DNA of 64,000 bases from Oceanospirillales bacterium. Its GTDB lineage: Bacteria > Pseudomonadota > Gammaproteobacteria > Pseudomonadales > Endozoicomonadaceae. The notes under the pieces are model-generated. The model was not told the origin of the DNA. It was given only the letters and a program-made list of their open reading frames with translations, and did no database searches. Below, piece after piece: positions 47,572 through 57,370 of this stretch. Within the stretch, counting starts at the first letter, position 1; every line of letters starts with the position of its first letter. The translations under genes and the position numbers were made by a program. The stretch covers positions 1 to 64,000 of the forward strand of contig SIHQ01000002.1 of assembly GCA_004762125.1 (NCBI GenBank), in the 5' to 3' direction.

Positions 47572-48287
47572 CTTTGTACTTCCGACTCATGATAGTGGGA
47601 TGTTTTTTTGTATACAGTGTCCATACCGGCTTCAACTAATATATTGGCGGTTAACTGATTGAATTTTTCCAGTGCCAGCTCAGCGTTATAAGTAGTCCAG
47701 CGAGCGACCAGATTCCAGCGTAAAACATAGAGCACAACGGCTTCATAGTTGGACTTGTTTCTGAGACCAAATTGATTGAGGTAGTCCCAGATTATCTTTA
47801 ATGACAGCCTTTCCAGTTCTCCATGATGGTTGCTTTGTAAAAGTGTTCCGGCTTCCTCTATCCATGGAAATGAGTGTTTCAGGCCAAGGGTTGAATGCCC
47901 CCACTGTCGTCGAATATAGGGATAGCGAGAGCCAAAACTCCATTGCTCAATTGTTGGAGGCTGCTCTCCTGATTTCTTTCGTCTCAGGGCTGCGATTACG
48001 GTTCTCATATCCAGACGCCAGGTAATAAGTTCCTTCAACTCCTTACTGGGCAAGGATTCGAATAATCTTGCTGTTCGTTGAATCAGGTGAGACTCATCAA
48101 TGGTGCTTTCAAGCATGCTCCAGTGCATGAGTTCCTCAATAGATAAAAGCATTCGGCGATCGTCATGATTGAGCATCGAGAGTCGTCGGTTCAACTGGAT
48201 CCGTGATATAGGCGTTATTTTGCTGTCGAACAGAGAGTTTATGTGAGGAAGGGACGCCAGCAGTGTGTAGTAAGTATTCTCAGCCAT
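47568..48287 (-). CDS. V-ATPase accessory subunit, DUF2764 family
   Basis: A 239-aa helical protein starting MAENTYYTLLASLPHI. In Chlamydiae and spirochaetes a DUF2764 gene lies between subunits E and A, as here, and takes the place of the missing C subunit; the LPHI start and ELKELITWRLDMRTVIAALRRK segment fit that family. It overlaps atpA by 4 bp and lies 19 bp after atpE. Assignment rests mainly on position and general resemblance. Confidence 0.75.
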   Translation of the reverse strand: MAENTYYTLLASLPHINSLFDSKITPISRIQLNRRLSMLNHDDRRMLLSIEELMHWSMLESTIDESHLIQRTARLFESLPSKELKELITWRLDMRTVIAALRRKKSGEQPPTIEQWSFGSRYPYIRRQWGHSTLGLKHSFPWIEEAGTLLQSNHHGELERLSLKIIWDYLNQFGLRNKSNYEAVVLYVLRWNLVARWTTYNAELALEKFNQLTANILVEAGMDTVYKKTSHYHESEVQR

Positions 48288-48306
48288 GTTACGGTACTCA
48301 CTGCCT

Positions 48307-48987
48307 TTATTTTATAATGCCTTCCAGCAAAGCCCTGAATCTAGGTTGCAGGTGCTGTAGCAAAATAGCGGTAATGGCTTTGTCTGAAAAATCAATTTCA
48401 ACAGCTTGTTGATTAAGCCTGAATTTGATCCCGGTGAAATCTGACCGATCGACTTTAAATTCGATCTCTGTTTTTAACATGTCAGCGGCATTTCCCATGA
48501 CAACACTCAGTAGGCGACCTTGTTTAATCAACTCGGGGTCCTTCCTCAACTCATCGATTCCAATGACTCTTTCAGGAAGAATAATCTCAACGGGTTGGCT
48601 TAAACCGGGTTTTTCTTTACCGGCCATTTCAAGAATGATGTGTTTTATGACGTCTTTGTCGCTCAAAGTGTCATGAATCAGCGTCGCAACCTGTTGTGAA
48701 AATGTCTCAATCAGAAACTCTTTTAACTCCAGAACAGTGTCGCGTTCAGCCAGTATCAAAGCCTCAGTACCGGCATTAACAGTAAAGTCAGCCTGCTTCT
48801 GAGCATCCTTAAGGATGACCTCTGCGTCATACTTCGCCTGATCAACAAGCGCTTTTGCTTCAGATCTTGCATCTGCAACGATGTTAGCGGCTTCCGCTCG
48901 CCCACTGCTCACTCCCTGAGTTTTCAGTTGTTCAATAAGTCCCTGTACACCGGTTGAGACATTATTCTGGCTAGAGCTATCAGTCAT
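48307..48987 (-). CDS. atpE: V-type ATPase subunit E
   Basis: A 226-aa peripheral-stalk subunit. The N-terminal 90 residues are a long Ala/Glu/Lys coiled coil (EAANIVADARSEAKALVDQAK), the rest a globular domain that binds the A3B3 head, as in E subunits. There is no separate G subunit gene in the operon, as in chlamydial V-ATPases. It is 31 bp after subunit K. Confidence 0.82.
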   Translation of the reverse strand: MTDSSSQNNVSTGVQGLIEQLKTQGVSSGRAEAANIVADARSEAKALVDQAKYDAEVILKDAQKQADFTVNAGTEALILAERDTVLELKEFLIETFSQQVATLIHDTLSDKDVIKHIILEMAGKEKPGLSQPVEIILPERVIGIDELRKDPELIKQGRLLSVVMGNAADMLKTEIEFKVDRSDFTGIKFRLNQQAVEIDFSDKAITAILLQHLQPRFRALLEGIIK

Positions 48988-49018
48988 GTTTGATTAATTC
49001 CTGTTTGCTGATGTCCGC

Positions 49019-49468
49019 TTAAGCAACAATCTGCTGTCCCAGTACCAATGCGAAAACAAAGGCGAATACAGCAAAACCCTCAACGATGGCTGCAGGTGCG
49101 ACAGAAAGGCCAAATATCTCAGGTTTGTTTTTTGACGCGTTAATGGCTGCTGCTACAGCTTGACCCTGATAAACAGCAGAATAGAGCAGGGCTATGCCCG
49201 TTAGCAGTCCAATCCCAAACAGTCCGGGGGAGCTATTGACCGAAACGCCAATGGTGTTCAGTGAGAACATGATAACAATGCCGTATATAACTTGTGATGA
49301 TGGCATGGCGGAAAGGCCTATGAATTTGCCGTAGCCACTCTCAACATCCAACATGGCGCCGCAGGCTGCTTGCCCGGCCACTGAGCAGCCAATAGCAGAG
49401 CCTACGGCTCCGAGTGCCACCGGGGAAAAGATACCAAGCCAGCCAAGAGCAAGAATCAGGGAATCCAT
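49019..49468 (-). CDS. atpK: V-type ATPase rotor subunit K
   Basis: A 149-aa four-helix (double-hairpin) proteolipid. The ion carboxylate is Glu130 (AIVEGFAVF). Gln59 in PSSQVIYG and Gln101 in YQGQAVAAA align with Gln65 and Gln110 of the Enterococcus Na+ ring; the Gln101-Glu130 distance is the same 29 residues, and Ser58 stands where Thr64 does. This suggests Na+ binding, from sequence only. It overlaps the subunit I stop by one base (TAATG). Confidence 0.92.
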   Translation of the reverse strand: MDSLILALGWLGIFSPVALGAVGSAIGCSVAGQAACGAMLDVESGYGKFIGLSAMPSSQVIYGIVIMFSLNTIGVSVNSSPGLFGIGLLTGIALLYSAVYQGQAVAAAINASKNKPEIFGLSVAPAAIVEGFAVFAFVFALVLGQQIVA

Positions 49469-51276
49469 TATGAAGTCTCATGTTTACAGAATGATTGAAA
49501 TGGATACCCTTCCTCAGGGATTCCCCAATTAACAAATTCAATAACGTTCAGGCGCATGCCATGAACAATGCCGCTCATGATACAAAGGGAAAAATTAAGC
49601 AGGTGACCAAGAATCAAAATAAGAGCACTGGATAGCACACCAATGACAGGACTGCCGTGTAAAGCACTCTCAGCCAGAGAATTAAAGGTCAGGGCTAATG
49701 AAGCACCGGACAAACCCAGCGCGAACAATCGCATGTAGCTCAAAACATCGCCAAAAGCAGAGCTGATGTTATAGAGTGACTTCAACCCTGAAAGAAGCCT
49801 GAAAAATACATCTTTCAGAGATCTCACAGGACGATCGTCTGAAAAAAACAGAATCAGGGAAGACCCCGTAACCAGCAATGCCGGTGCCACAGAAGAGTAG
49901 AAAAACAATGGAAGTGCATGAGTCATTCCGAGCCAACCCAATAAGCCACCGAACAGGTTAGCGGCCCAACCGAGTGGTACCAAAGCGAGATAGCTTCCCT
50001 TCAAGCTTACAGCCGACATGAGGTTGGCTATTAGAAGGTGAACCACACCGATAGTAATGGATAGCCTCATCATGACGTTGTAATCATTAAGGTTGATGAT
50101 AGACAGGGTGGCCAATGGGTTATCAGCGGCAGGTGAGACGCCAAAGTAGCTGCCTACCATGCATCCCCAAATCAGACCAAAGAATGCCATGGTAAAACCA
50201 AGATTCAACAACCTTTTATTCTGGGTGTTATTTGGTATGCGACGTTTTATGCATAACAAAATAAGACCAATCAACAGGCTATAGCAGGCGTCACTGATGA
50301 TCATGGAAAAAAACAGTGAAAAGGAAAAAAACACAGTGTTGCCCGGATCCCATGTTCTGTAACCAGGGGTTTGAAAAAATCCCAGAGCGTCTGCTCCTCC
50401 ACCCGTGTTTTTTGATTTTTTAAGTAAGGTTGGCGGTCTGTCATTTCGAGTAGGTGTTTCAAATTGAGCGGCCAGTTGCTGTTCCTTACAGAACTGTTTG
50501 ATTTCTTTCTCATTGGCGACTGGTAGCCAGCCCTGAAGAAGAAAAAATCCCTCTTCTTTTCGTGTGCCTGTGCCTGCTTCAGTTAGGAAAACCTGATTTT
50601 TAAGATCGGAAACAGATGCTGAAATTAAAGTATGCCACCGACTGAGATTTTCCCGTTCGGCAAGTAACTCATCGATTTTTTGCTCAGCCGTTTCCAGTTC
50701 AGTGTGAAGACTGGATAGTGGAATTTCACCAATGTGTGAGCGTAGAGCCGGCAATTCCTGATCAGGTTCATTCAGTGAAATGATTACAATATAGCTTTCA
50801 ATATTGGTTTTCTGGATGATCTGATAATGGAGGTTTTTAGTTGCAGCCGACTGAAGAAAATCGCTAAAGTTATTGTCAGAGACCACATAGAACCAGAGTC
50901 TGTTTCCCTGCAGGTCATCCAAGGCCGGAAAGTTAAATTCTCCCCAGGGAGTGACTTCTCGAATGCGCTCCTGACACTTATCTCTTTTATCCGAAACCGC
51001 CCGAAACTGACTTTTGTTGATGAGTGCATCCCTGATGGCCTGATCAACATCATGTTGATGGGAGCTTTTGAACTGGCGCCTTGGTGAGCGAACACGTTCC
51101 AGCCATTGTACAGCCTCATTGGTCGTACTTAACATGTCACTGTCGTTTGGGTTCTGATTTTCAGAAGCTAAAGGAATAAGATGGATGCAGCCCATTTCCT
51201 GAAGGCTGGACAGAACCTGCTGTTGTTTGGGTGCAGGCCCGTAGAGAGTCATTCTATATAGGGATTCTATTGTCAT
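49468..51276 (-). CDS. atpI: V-type ATPase membrane subunit I
   Basis: A 602-aa subunit with an N-terminal cytoplasmic half (1-310, coiled-coil arms, ends near GGADALGFFQTPGYRTWDP) and a C-terminal half of about seven to eight membrane helices. The essential arginine lies in DVLSYMRLFALGLSGASLA, which carries the ion between half-channels. It is between D and K in the operon. Confidence 0.93.
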   Translation of the reverse strand: MTIESLYRMTLYGPAPKQQQVLSSLQEMGCIHLIPLASENQNPNDSDMLSTTNEAVQWLERVRSPRRQFKSSHQHDVDQAIRDALINKSQFRAVSDKRDKCQERIREVTPWGEFNFPALDDLQGNRLWFYVVSDNNFSDFLQSAATKNLHYQIIQKTNIESYIVIISLNEPDQELPALRSHIGEIPLSSLHTELETAEQKIDELLAERENLSRWHTLISASVSDLKNQVFLTEAGTGTRKEEGFFLLQGWLPVANEKEIKQFCKEQQLAAQFETPTRNDRPPTLLKKSKNTGGGADALGFFQTPGYRTWDPGNTVFFSFSLFFSMIISDACYSLLIGLILLCIKRRIPNNTQNKRLLNLGFTMAFFGLIWGCMVGSYFGVSPAADNPLATLSIINLNDYNVMMRLSITIGVVHLLIANLMSAVSLKGSYLALVPLGWAANLFGGLLGWLGMTHALPLFFYSSVAPALLVTGSSLILFFSDDRPVRSLKDVFFRLLSGLKSLYNISSAFGDVLSYMRLFALGLSGASLALTFNSLAESALHGSPVIGVLSSALILILGHLLNFSLCIMSGIVHGMRLNVIEFVNWGIPEEGYPFQSFCKHETS

Positions 51277-51287
51277 TTTTTTGTAAT

Positions 51288-51917
51288 TCAGACTTGAATC
51301 TGAAGATGCTCCTCATAACCTTGTTCGATTTTTCCTCTGGCTTTTGCAAGTTTGGCATTAATGATGCCAGCACGATCCTGATCTGACAGATACACCTGTA
51401 TTTTTCGAATGCTTTTTTTTCCTCGGGGGATCAGTACTTTTGAAAAAAGATTCACTCGTTGAGCTGTAGTTCGGCTGGCTTTGGACAGCTTTTCCAACCG
51501 CTCCTTTCTGATCTGTTGTTCAAGTTGCCATTTGAGTGCTTTCTGCATCAGCTCCACATACAAATCCACCCAGTGGGGCATGGCTAGGTCACAATAGGGA
51601 GCTGTGTGTACCGTTAATTCCTTTAAAAAGGGTACTTTGGTGCCGACGATATTTTCTTCAGAGAGTTCTGCTTTGTCTATTTTGACCAGTTTCTCTATAT
51701 CCACATTTTCCCGGGACAGCATAGGAAGTTCGTTGGCAACTTGAGTGAGTACGTTTTCTAGTTGTTGTTCAGCCTCTTTAATAGAGGCTTTGGCCTTTTG
51801 CAGTTCGGCCAACAACTGCTGTCGTTTTAACTCAAGTGCCGGAAGGTAACGGTTATAGGCCTTGAGATTTTGTTTTTCCTTGTTAAGAGTACTTTTGCTG
51901 AGTGTAAGTGAGGTCAC
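51288..51917 (-). CDS. atpD: V-type ATPase central-stalk subunit D
   Basis: A 209-aa subunit made mostly of two long coiled-coil helices at the N- and C-termini (LKRQQLLAELQKAKASIKEAE and the basic RVNLFSKVLIPRGKKSIRKI), the typical D subunit that turns inside the A3B3 ring. It overlaps atpB by 4 bp. Confidence 0.92.
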   Translation of the reverse strand: MTSLTLSKSTLNKEKQNLKAYNRYLPALELKRQQLLAELQKAKASIKEAEQQLENVLTQVANELPMLSRENVDIEKLVKIDKAELSEENIVGTKVPFLKELTVHTAPYCDLAMPHWVDLYVELMQKALKWQLEQQIRKERLEKLSKASRTTAQRVNLFSKVLIPRGKKSIRKIQVYLSDQDRAGIINAKLAKARGKIEQGYEEHLQIQV

Positions 51918-53290
51918 GGTGAAACAACCTCTGGTATTGCTGCTTCACCCGAGCCATTCAACGGCCAATATTTATCAAGGAGGCTTTGTTTCATGAGCGT
52001 TTCATCTTTAGAGAAACATTCAGACAGTGTTTGCCAGCACAGATCCAGAGCTTCTTCCAAGGGCATGCTGACATCCAGAGACATGAATCGTTGCCTGAAC
52101 TTATCCCCAAATGCCAAAGTCTTTAGGTCATAGCTTGAAAGCTCAAAGGCCATAGCCTGTTTCTGTTTTGCATTGACGGCATCGGAGTAGAAGCGAATCA
52201 TGGTGTTCATGATGTGCGCATGGTCATCACGGGTTTCCTTGCCCTGAACCATTTGTTTCAGTCGTGACAGAGAACCGAATGGATCAATAACTCCGTTATG
52301 CAGGTAAAATTGACCTTCGGTGATGTAGCCGGTGTTGTCGGGAACTGGATGAGTGACATCGTCTCCGGGCATGGTGGTGACTGCCAGAATGGTGACTGAA
52401 CCAGCCCCTTTATAATCACAGGCTTTTTCATAGCGACGAGCCAGTTGTGAATAAAGATCCCCCATATAACCGCGGTTGGCAGGAATCTTATCCATAGCGA
52501 CACCTATTTCTTTCATGGCGTCGGCGTAGCTGGTCATATCAGTCAGCAGCACCAATACTTTTTTATTTTCTTCTACCGCAAAATGTTCAGCAACAGCCAG
52601 CGCCATGTCAGGCGTCAGCAGACGTTCAACAATAGGATCAGATGCGAGATTACTGAACATGACGGTTCGTGCCGAAACCCCCGCGCCTTCAAACGCTGTT
52701 TTGAAGAAATGGAAATCATCAAAGATAAGCCCCATACCTGCAAACACCACAACATCAGCCTCAGCCTGAATGGCAATACGAGCTAGGAATCGGTTGTAGG
52801 GTTCTCCAGCAACAGAAAAAATCGGAATTTTTTGGGACTCAACCAGAGTGTTAAAAACGTCGATCATAGGAATGTTAGTTCGGACCATTCTGGAAGCCAG
52901 AACCCTTCTTACTGGGTTGACTGAAGGACCGTCGATTTCAACCTTTGGTTCTTGTTCCAATGTTGGGCCAGCATCGATTGCTTCACCCGACCCCCTGAAA
53001 ACACGACCAAGGATATTACCGGAGTAAGTCACTTTCATGGGCTCGCCAAGGAAAGAGACGGAAGCATCTGTTGACAGCCCTTTGGTGCCACTGAAAACTT
53101 GTAGCGACACTTCTTCTCGGTCGAGTTTAATGACTTGAGCCAGAGAGTAGAAACGATCCTGTTGTTGGATGGTCGCAAGATCGCCGAAGCCGATATGTTC
53201 GCTGATTCCTGACTGTAAAGGGACTTTTACTCTGACAAGATCCCCGACAATACTCAGGATCTGAGTAAATCTCAGCAAACTCTGGGGCAT
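51914..53290 (-). CDS. atpB: V-type ATPase non-catalytic subunit B
   Basis: A 458-aa B subunit. As usual for B, the P-loop is replaced (FSVAGEPYNRFLARIA), while LLTDMTSYADAMKEIG, RGYMGDLYSQLARRYE and ILAVTTMPGDDVTHPVPDNTGYITEG are conserved in part-for-part order. It is the first gene of the operon; its promoter should lie in 53291-53435. Confidence 0.95.
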   Translation of the reverse strand: MPQSLLRFTQILSIVGDLVRVKVPLQSGISEHIGFGDLATIQQQDRFYSLAQVIKLDREEVSLQVFSGTKGLSTDASVSFLGEPMKVTYSGNILGRVFRGSGEAIDAGPTLEQEPKVEIDGPSVNPVRRVLASRMVRTNIPMIDVFNTLVESQKIPIFSVAGEPYNRFLARIAIQAEADVVVFAGMGLIFDDFHFFKTAFEGAGVSARTVMFSNLASDPIVERLLTPDMALAVAEHFAVEENKKVLVLLTDMTSYADAMKEIGVAMDKIPANRGYMGDLYSQLARRYEKACDYKGAGSVTILAVTTMPGDDVTHPVPDNTGYITEGQFYLHNGVIDPFGSLSRLKQMVQGKETRDDHAHIMNTMIRFYSDAVNAKQKQAMAFELSSYDLKTLAFGDKFRQRFMSLDVSMPLEEALDLCWQTLSECFSKDETLMKQSLLDKYWPLNGSGEAAIPEVVSP

Positions 53291-53435
53291 TTCTGTTCCT
53301 GATGGCTACGGGTTGTTGATTGGATTTATTCAGCTAGTTGGCAGAACAATAGTAGCCAAGGTTGTCGTTTTTGCTGGGAATATATGCAGAGAAAATGAAG
53401 AAGTTCAGGAATGGTCGTTCAGGAAGAAAATTAAG

Positions 53436-53463
53436 ATAGCAGTCAGAAACGACTGACTGCTAT
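53436..53463 (-). terminator. Intrinsic terminator of the ornithine carbamoyltransferase gene
   Basis: An 11-bp perfect stem ATAGCAGTCAG/CTGACTGCTAT with a 6-base loop, 10 bp past the gene's stop, followed on the minus strand by CTTAATTTTCTTCC. Confidence 0.8.
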
Positions 53464-53472
53464 TTATACGTG

Positions 53473-54495
53473 CTAGATAATATTCTGTTCGGCCTTCTGA
53501 CCTAGAGTTGCAACCATCACCGCTTTAATGGTGTGCATACGGTTTTCTGCTTGATCAAACACAACACTGTGCTCTGACTCGAACACGTCCTCAGTCACTT
53601 CTAGACCCTTCATGCCGTATTTTTCAGCAACCTCTTTACCAACACTGGTTTCATCGTTATGAAACGCCGGCAAACAGTGCAGGAAATGAATATCCGGATT
53701 GCCACTCTTGCTCAGAAGTTCTTTGTTAACCTGATACTTCTTCATCAAGCTGACTCTTTCATCCCAGGCTTTTGCAGGTTCGCCCATAGAAACCCAGACA
53801 TCGGTGTAGACAAAGTCACAACCGCTAACCGCAGCATCAACGTCTTGAGTCGCCGTGATGTTGGCGCCCGTTTGTAGAGCAACGGTCTGGCAAATTTTGA
53901 TTAATTCTGGATCAGGCGTGTAACCTTCGGGAGCTGCAACACGGAAATCGATGCCCATTTTGGCGCAACCCACCATTAAGGAATGAGCCACATTGTTTCG
54001 GCCGTCGCCTACATAACAGAGTTTCATCTCATTGAGTGTTTTACCTTTGCCATGCTCCAGCATGGTGAGGAAATCAGCCAACACCTGAGTTGGATGCCAC
54101 TCGTCAGTTAGTCCGTTCCAGACTGGAACACCAGAGAATTCTGCCAGTTCTTCAACGTGCTGTTGGTGGTGTCCGCGAAACTCTATGCCGTCGTACATTC
54201 TACCCAAAACTCTGGCAGTATCTTTTACAGATTCCTTGCTGCCCATCTGTGAACCACCGGCAATGTAAGTGACGTTAGCCCCTTGGTCAAAACTGGCTAC
54301 TTCAAAGGCGCAGCGGGTACGGGTAGAAGTTTTTTCAAAAATCAGGGCGACATTGCGACCCTTTAAAAACTGTGGTTCTCTACCTTCTTTCTTGGCTGCT
54401 TTTAGTTGAGCAGACAGTTCAAGAAGTGCAGCAATTTCTGTGGTGGTGAAGTCCAGCAGTTTCAGAAAGTGATGACCTGGCAGTCTGAAATCCAT
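53473..54495 (-). CDS. argF: Ornithine carbamoyltransferase
   Basis: A 340-aa enzyme that makes citrulline from ornithine and carbamoyl phosphate. Carbamoyl-phosphate site STRTR (57-61), HPTQ (134-137) and the ornithine site HCLP (273-276) are all present. The N-terminus ([10 protein letters not shown]) and C-terminus ([19 protein letters not shown]) are closest to E. coli ArgF/ArgI, so a biosynthetic role is preferred, but the catabolic ArcB type cannot be excluded; no arcA or arcC is next to it. The usual GDARNN loop reads GDGRNN. Confidence 0.88.
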   Translation of the reverse strand: MDFRLPGHHFLKLLDFTTTEIAALLELSAQLKAAKKEGREPQFLKGRNVALIFEKTSTRTRCAFEVASFDQGANVTYIAGGSQMGSKESVKDTARVLGRMYDGIEFRGHHQQHVEELAEFSGVPVWNGLTDEWHPTQVLADFLTMLEHGKGKTLNEMKLCYVGDGRNNVAHSLMVGCAKMGIDFRVAAPEGYTPDPELIKICQTVALQTGANITATQDVDAAVSGCDFVYTDVWVSMGEPAKAWDERVSLMKKYQVNKELLSKSGNPDIHFLHCLPAFHNDETSVGKEVAEKYGMKGLEVTEDVFESEHSVVFDQAENRMHTIKAVMVATLGQKAEQNII

Positions 54496-54627
54496 GGTAG
54501 TACTCGCTCAGCTTTGTTATTGCTTTGGGCCGATGATGAAACTCATGGCGACAGTAAGCAGCCATAATTAAATATTACACTAAGTTTGTCTAGATATATT
54601 CTCTAAAAAACAGCATAAATATTCATT

Positions 54628-56016
54628 TTAGTAAGTGGGGTATGAAAAAAGTGGTTGGAACCGTTTCATGAAATGATAAATAGGGATAGATGTAATAAAA
54701 CTGCCGGTCATTATGTAAAAAATAAAGATCAGTGGTTCTTTAGAGAGCTCAAATAGGTAGCCCAGTTGTTTACGAGTCCAGTGCATACTGACGAATACAA
54801 CCTGTTGGTACTCCCCATGTTTTGTAAGCCCGGCTATTCCTGTGTCAAATCCTCCCACGAGTAAGGCAAAAAAATCATAGTGAGCCAGTTTCAATGCCCG
54901 TGTCGTACAAGAAAACTGATCATTATCTATCGTTGCGTTACTCGCTAATAGCTTTCTGCCGATTTCCAGGTTGTCTTCCTGAATGGCAAGGAAAAGAGCT
55001 GTGATTAGATTTTTTTCAGACTGATTTTCTTCCAGAGCTGCTTGCTTTCTCATCGTTGCATCCACACTTGCGCCGGCCTCGAGCAATGATTCGACGATGT
55101 CTGCCTGAGCTCCCAAAGTAGCTACCATCAATGGAGTCAGACCATCAGCATCGATAACATCGGGATTGGCACCTGCGGCCAGTAGTCTGTCGATGACAAT
55201 GGGTTGGTTGTTATAAATAGCCAGATGAATAAGTGGTTTTTGTGGACTGCCAGTCCTCTGATTTAGATCAACACCGGTTTTCACCATGCTGTCGAAATAG
55301 CTTTGATTCGTATAGAAGCTTGCCAGAATCAGAGGTGTAATAACTGAATGTTTGGAAAGGACGGCTTCCTGATGAAAGATAGGTTGCCGTTTTTCTATGC
55401 TCAATCGTTTTATATACGTCAGTAATAGTTTGAATGACTCAAATTGGTTGTACCTAACCGCAAGAAACAAAGCATTCTCGTTTTCAGCGGTGAGCTGCTG
55501 AAAATCGGCCTGCTTTTTAAGCAGGGGTTCGACCAAGGCTGTGTGACCATGGGAAACAGCGAGGTGCAGGGGTGAGTACAGAAACCTTTTATTGTGTCTG
55601 TTCACAGAGACTCCGCTGGCCAACAGTAGGTTACAACCGTCGAGATTATTAGCCAATACTGCATGGTGAAGAGCGGTATTACCCAAAGAGTCCGCCGTGT
55701 CCACTGAAGCACCGATTCCAAGAAATTCGCTTACTCGTTCATTGCAGTGTAAGTGGGTGGCGAGAATTAACCGTGTTTCTCCTCGTCCATTGAGGGGAGT
55801 GTCAATTTCATTAGGATTAAGTAGCGAACCTGATTGACAGATATCGAAAATAAGCGACGATTTATCATAAGTGAGACTCAGATCAATAACGTGTTCAGAT
55901 TGTAGTTCTTTAGAATTGTACTCATGAAGACCAGCAAAGCTGGCCTTGCTCAATAGCACAAGAGTTATCAAGCAACAGGTAAGTAGGGCAAGGGTTCTGT
56001 ATTTGAATGTCAGCAC
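54628..56016 (-). CDS. Secreted or membrane-anchored ankyrin-repeat protein
   Basis: A 462-aa protein with a signal peptide or N-terminal anchor (6-28), about seven ankyrin repeats (around 80-370: DSLGNTALHHAVLANNLDGC, YSPLHLAVSHGHTALVEPLL, DGLTPLMVATLGAQADIVES), and a hydrophobic segment near the C-terminus (about 428-450) that could anchor it in the membrane. Ankyrin proteins mediate protein binding and are expanded in host-associated bacteria. The partner is unknown. Spaced between argF and avtA on the same strand. Confidence 0.82.
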   Translation of the reverse strand: MLTFKYRTLALLTCCLITLVLLSKASFAGLHEYNSKELQSEHVIDLSLTYDKSSLIFDICQSGSLLNPNEIDTPLNGRGETRLILATHLHCNERVSEFLGIGASVDTADSLGNTALHHAVLANNLDGCNLLLASGVSVNRHNKRFLYSPLHLAVSHGHTALVEPLLKKQADFQQLTAENENALFLAVRYNQFESFKLLLTYIKRLSIEKRQPIFHQEAVLSKHSVITPLILASFYTNQSYFDSMVKTGVDLNQRTGSPQKPLIHLAIYNNQPIVIDRLLAAGANPDVIDADGLTPLMVATLGAQADIVESLLEAGASVDATMRKQAALEENQSEKNLITALFLAIQEDNLEIGRKLLASNATIDNDQFSCTTRALKLAHYDFFALLVGGFDTGIAGLTKHGEYQQVVFVSMHWTRKQLGYLFELSKEPLIFIFYIMTGSFITSIPIYHFMKRFQPLFSYPTY

Positions 56017-56113
56017 AACTGAAACTGCTTCAGTGAAAGGAACTGACTATAGATCAGAAAAGATGCGGTGGCGGGTTTTTGAACGTGATTTCAGAAACCC
56101 GACACCGAAATGA

Positions 56114-57370
56114 TTACGCTTGTTGATAAGCCTTTCTGACTTCATCCGCAATGATGCTTATGCCCTGATCAATGGTGATGTTGTCTCTGGTGAAGGTCAT
56201 TCTCAGGCATTCATGTTTATGGCGCCAGTCGTCGTTAATGCCCGGGAAGAAGTAATGACCGGAAACCACCAGAACATTACGTCTTTTCAGTCGTTCATAA
56301 AGTTCCTGACTGGAAATAGGCAAGCCTTTGAACCAAAGCCAGAGGAACATGGCGCCTTCAGGTTTGTGCACCTGCCATGGCAGTCCCTGCATATGTTTTT
56401 TCAATGAACCGACAGCAAACTGAGCCTTATCTTCATAATAAGGGCGAATGACATTACGGCTCAGGTCAACAATGCTGTCGTCCTTAATCATATCCAGAGC
56501 GATCAGGCTGCCGAAGCTATTTGGCGCCAGATTCATAATCGCGTTAATGCCAGACAGTGCTTTTATAACCTGTTCGTTTGCAATCACAATACCGGTTCTA
56601 GCGGCTGGCAGCCCCAGTTTTGAAAGGCTCAGACAAAGAATGGTGTTTTCATTCCAGTCAGGGTTAGCTTCGGTATAAATCAGGTTAGGAAAAGGAGTGC
56701 CGTAGGCACCATCGATAATAAGAGGGATATCGTTGGCTCTTGCCATTTCATCCAGCCGGCTGACTTCTTCATCTGTCAGAACATTTCCTGTCGGATTAGT
56801 CGGGCGAGAAGCACAAATAGCCCCGGTTCTTTCGTCTACTTTCAGGCTGTTGAAGTCAACACGGTATTTAAACATGTGTTGATTGATCTGTTCGATTTCA
56901 GGCTTGTTGGCCAGAAAGAAATCATTGCTTAGACCTGCATCGGCGTAACCAATATATTCAGGAGCCAGAGGCAGCTGGATACGTTTGTGTGAGCCATCGT
57001 CATAATCACCGGCAAACATATTGAACAGCATAAAGAAGGCTGCCTGACTGCCGTTAGTCAGAGCGATGTTATTCGGAGTAAGTTTCCAGCCGTATTGGCG
57101 GTTAAGGAACGCCGCTATTTCGGTAACAAACTCTTTCTCACCCTGAGGAGGATCATAAGTACCGGTAAGACGGGTAAACTCTGTCGGGCTGTCGAGAATC
57201 TTTTGCAGTCGCTGGCGAAATATATCTTCCACTTCCGGAATATGGGCCGGGTTACCACCGCCCATCATGATCATATCCTGCCCACCGGCCAGCGCATTGC
57301 CGAGATCGTCCATAAGCTGAAGAATGCCGGAATGACTGGTGAATTTTGTACCAAACGTGGAAAGCTTCAT
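56114..57370 (-). CDS. avtA: Valine-pyruvate aminotransferase
   Basis: A 418-aa PLP enzyme (E. coli AvtA 417 aa) exchanging amino groups between valine and pyruvate. It starts MKLSTFGTKFTSHSGILQLM; PLP Lys251 is in SLSKLGLPAARTG; ASRPTNPTGNVL and IIDGAYGTPFP bind the cofactor; HYFFPG near the end is typical of AvtA. With alaA it gives two alanine-forming transaminases in one window. Confidence 0.93.
   Translation of the reverse strand: MKLSTFGTKFTSHSGILQLMDDLGNALAGGQDMIMMGGGNPAHIPEVEDIFRQRLQKILDSPTEFTRLTGTYDPPQGEKEFVTEIAAFLNRQYGWKLTPNNIALTNGSQAAFFMLFNMFAGDYDDGSHKRIQLPLAPEYIGYADAGLSNDFFLANKPEIEQINQHMFKYRVDFNSLKVDERTGAICASRPTNPTGNVLTDEEVSRLDEMARANDIPLIIDGAYGTPFPNLIYTEANPDWNENTILCLSLSKLGLPAARTGIVIANEQVIKALSGINAIMNLAPNSFGSLIALDMIKDDSIVDLSRNVIRPYYEDKAQFAVGSLKKHMQGLPWQVHKPEGAMFLWLWFKGLPISSQELYERLKRRNVLVVSGHYFFPGINDDWRHKHECLRMTFTRDNITIDQGISIIADEVRKAYQQA

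Noticed and set aside
54601-54627. ArgR box near the ornithine carbamoyltransferase gene
   Set aside because: One half resembles ATTCA but the other matches the consensus poorly, and it lies about 110 bp from the gene start.
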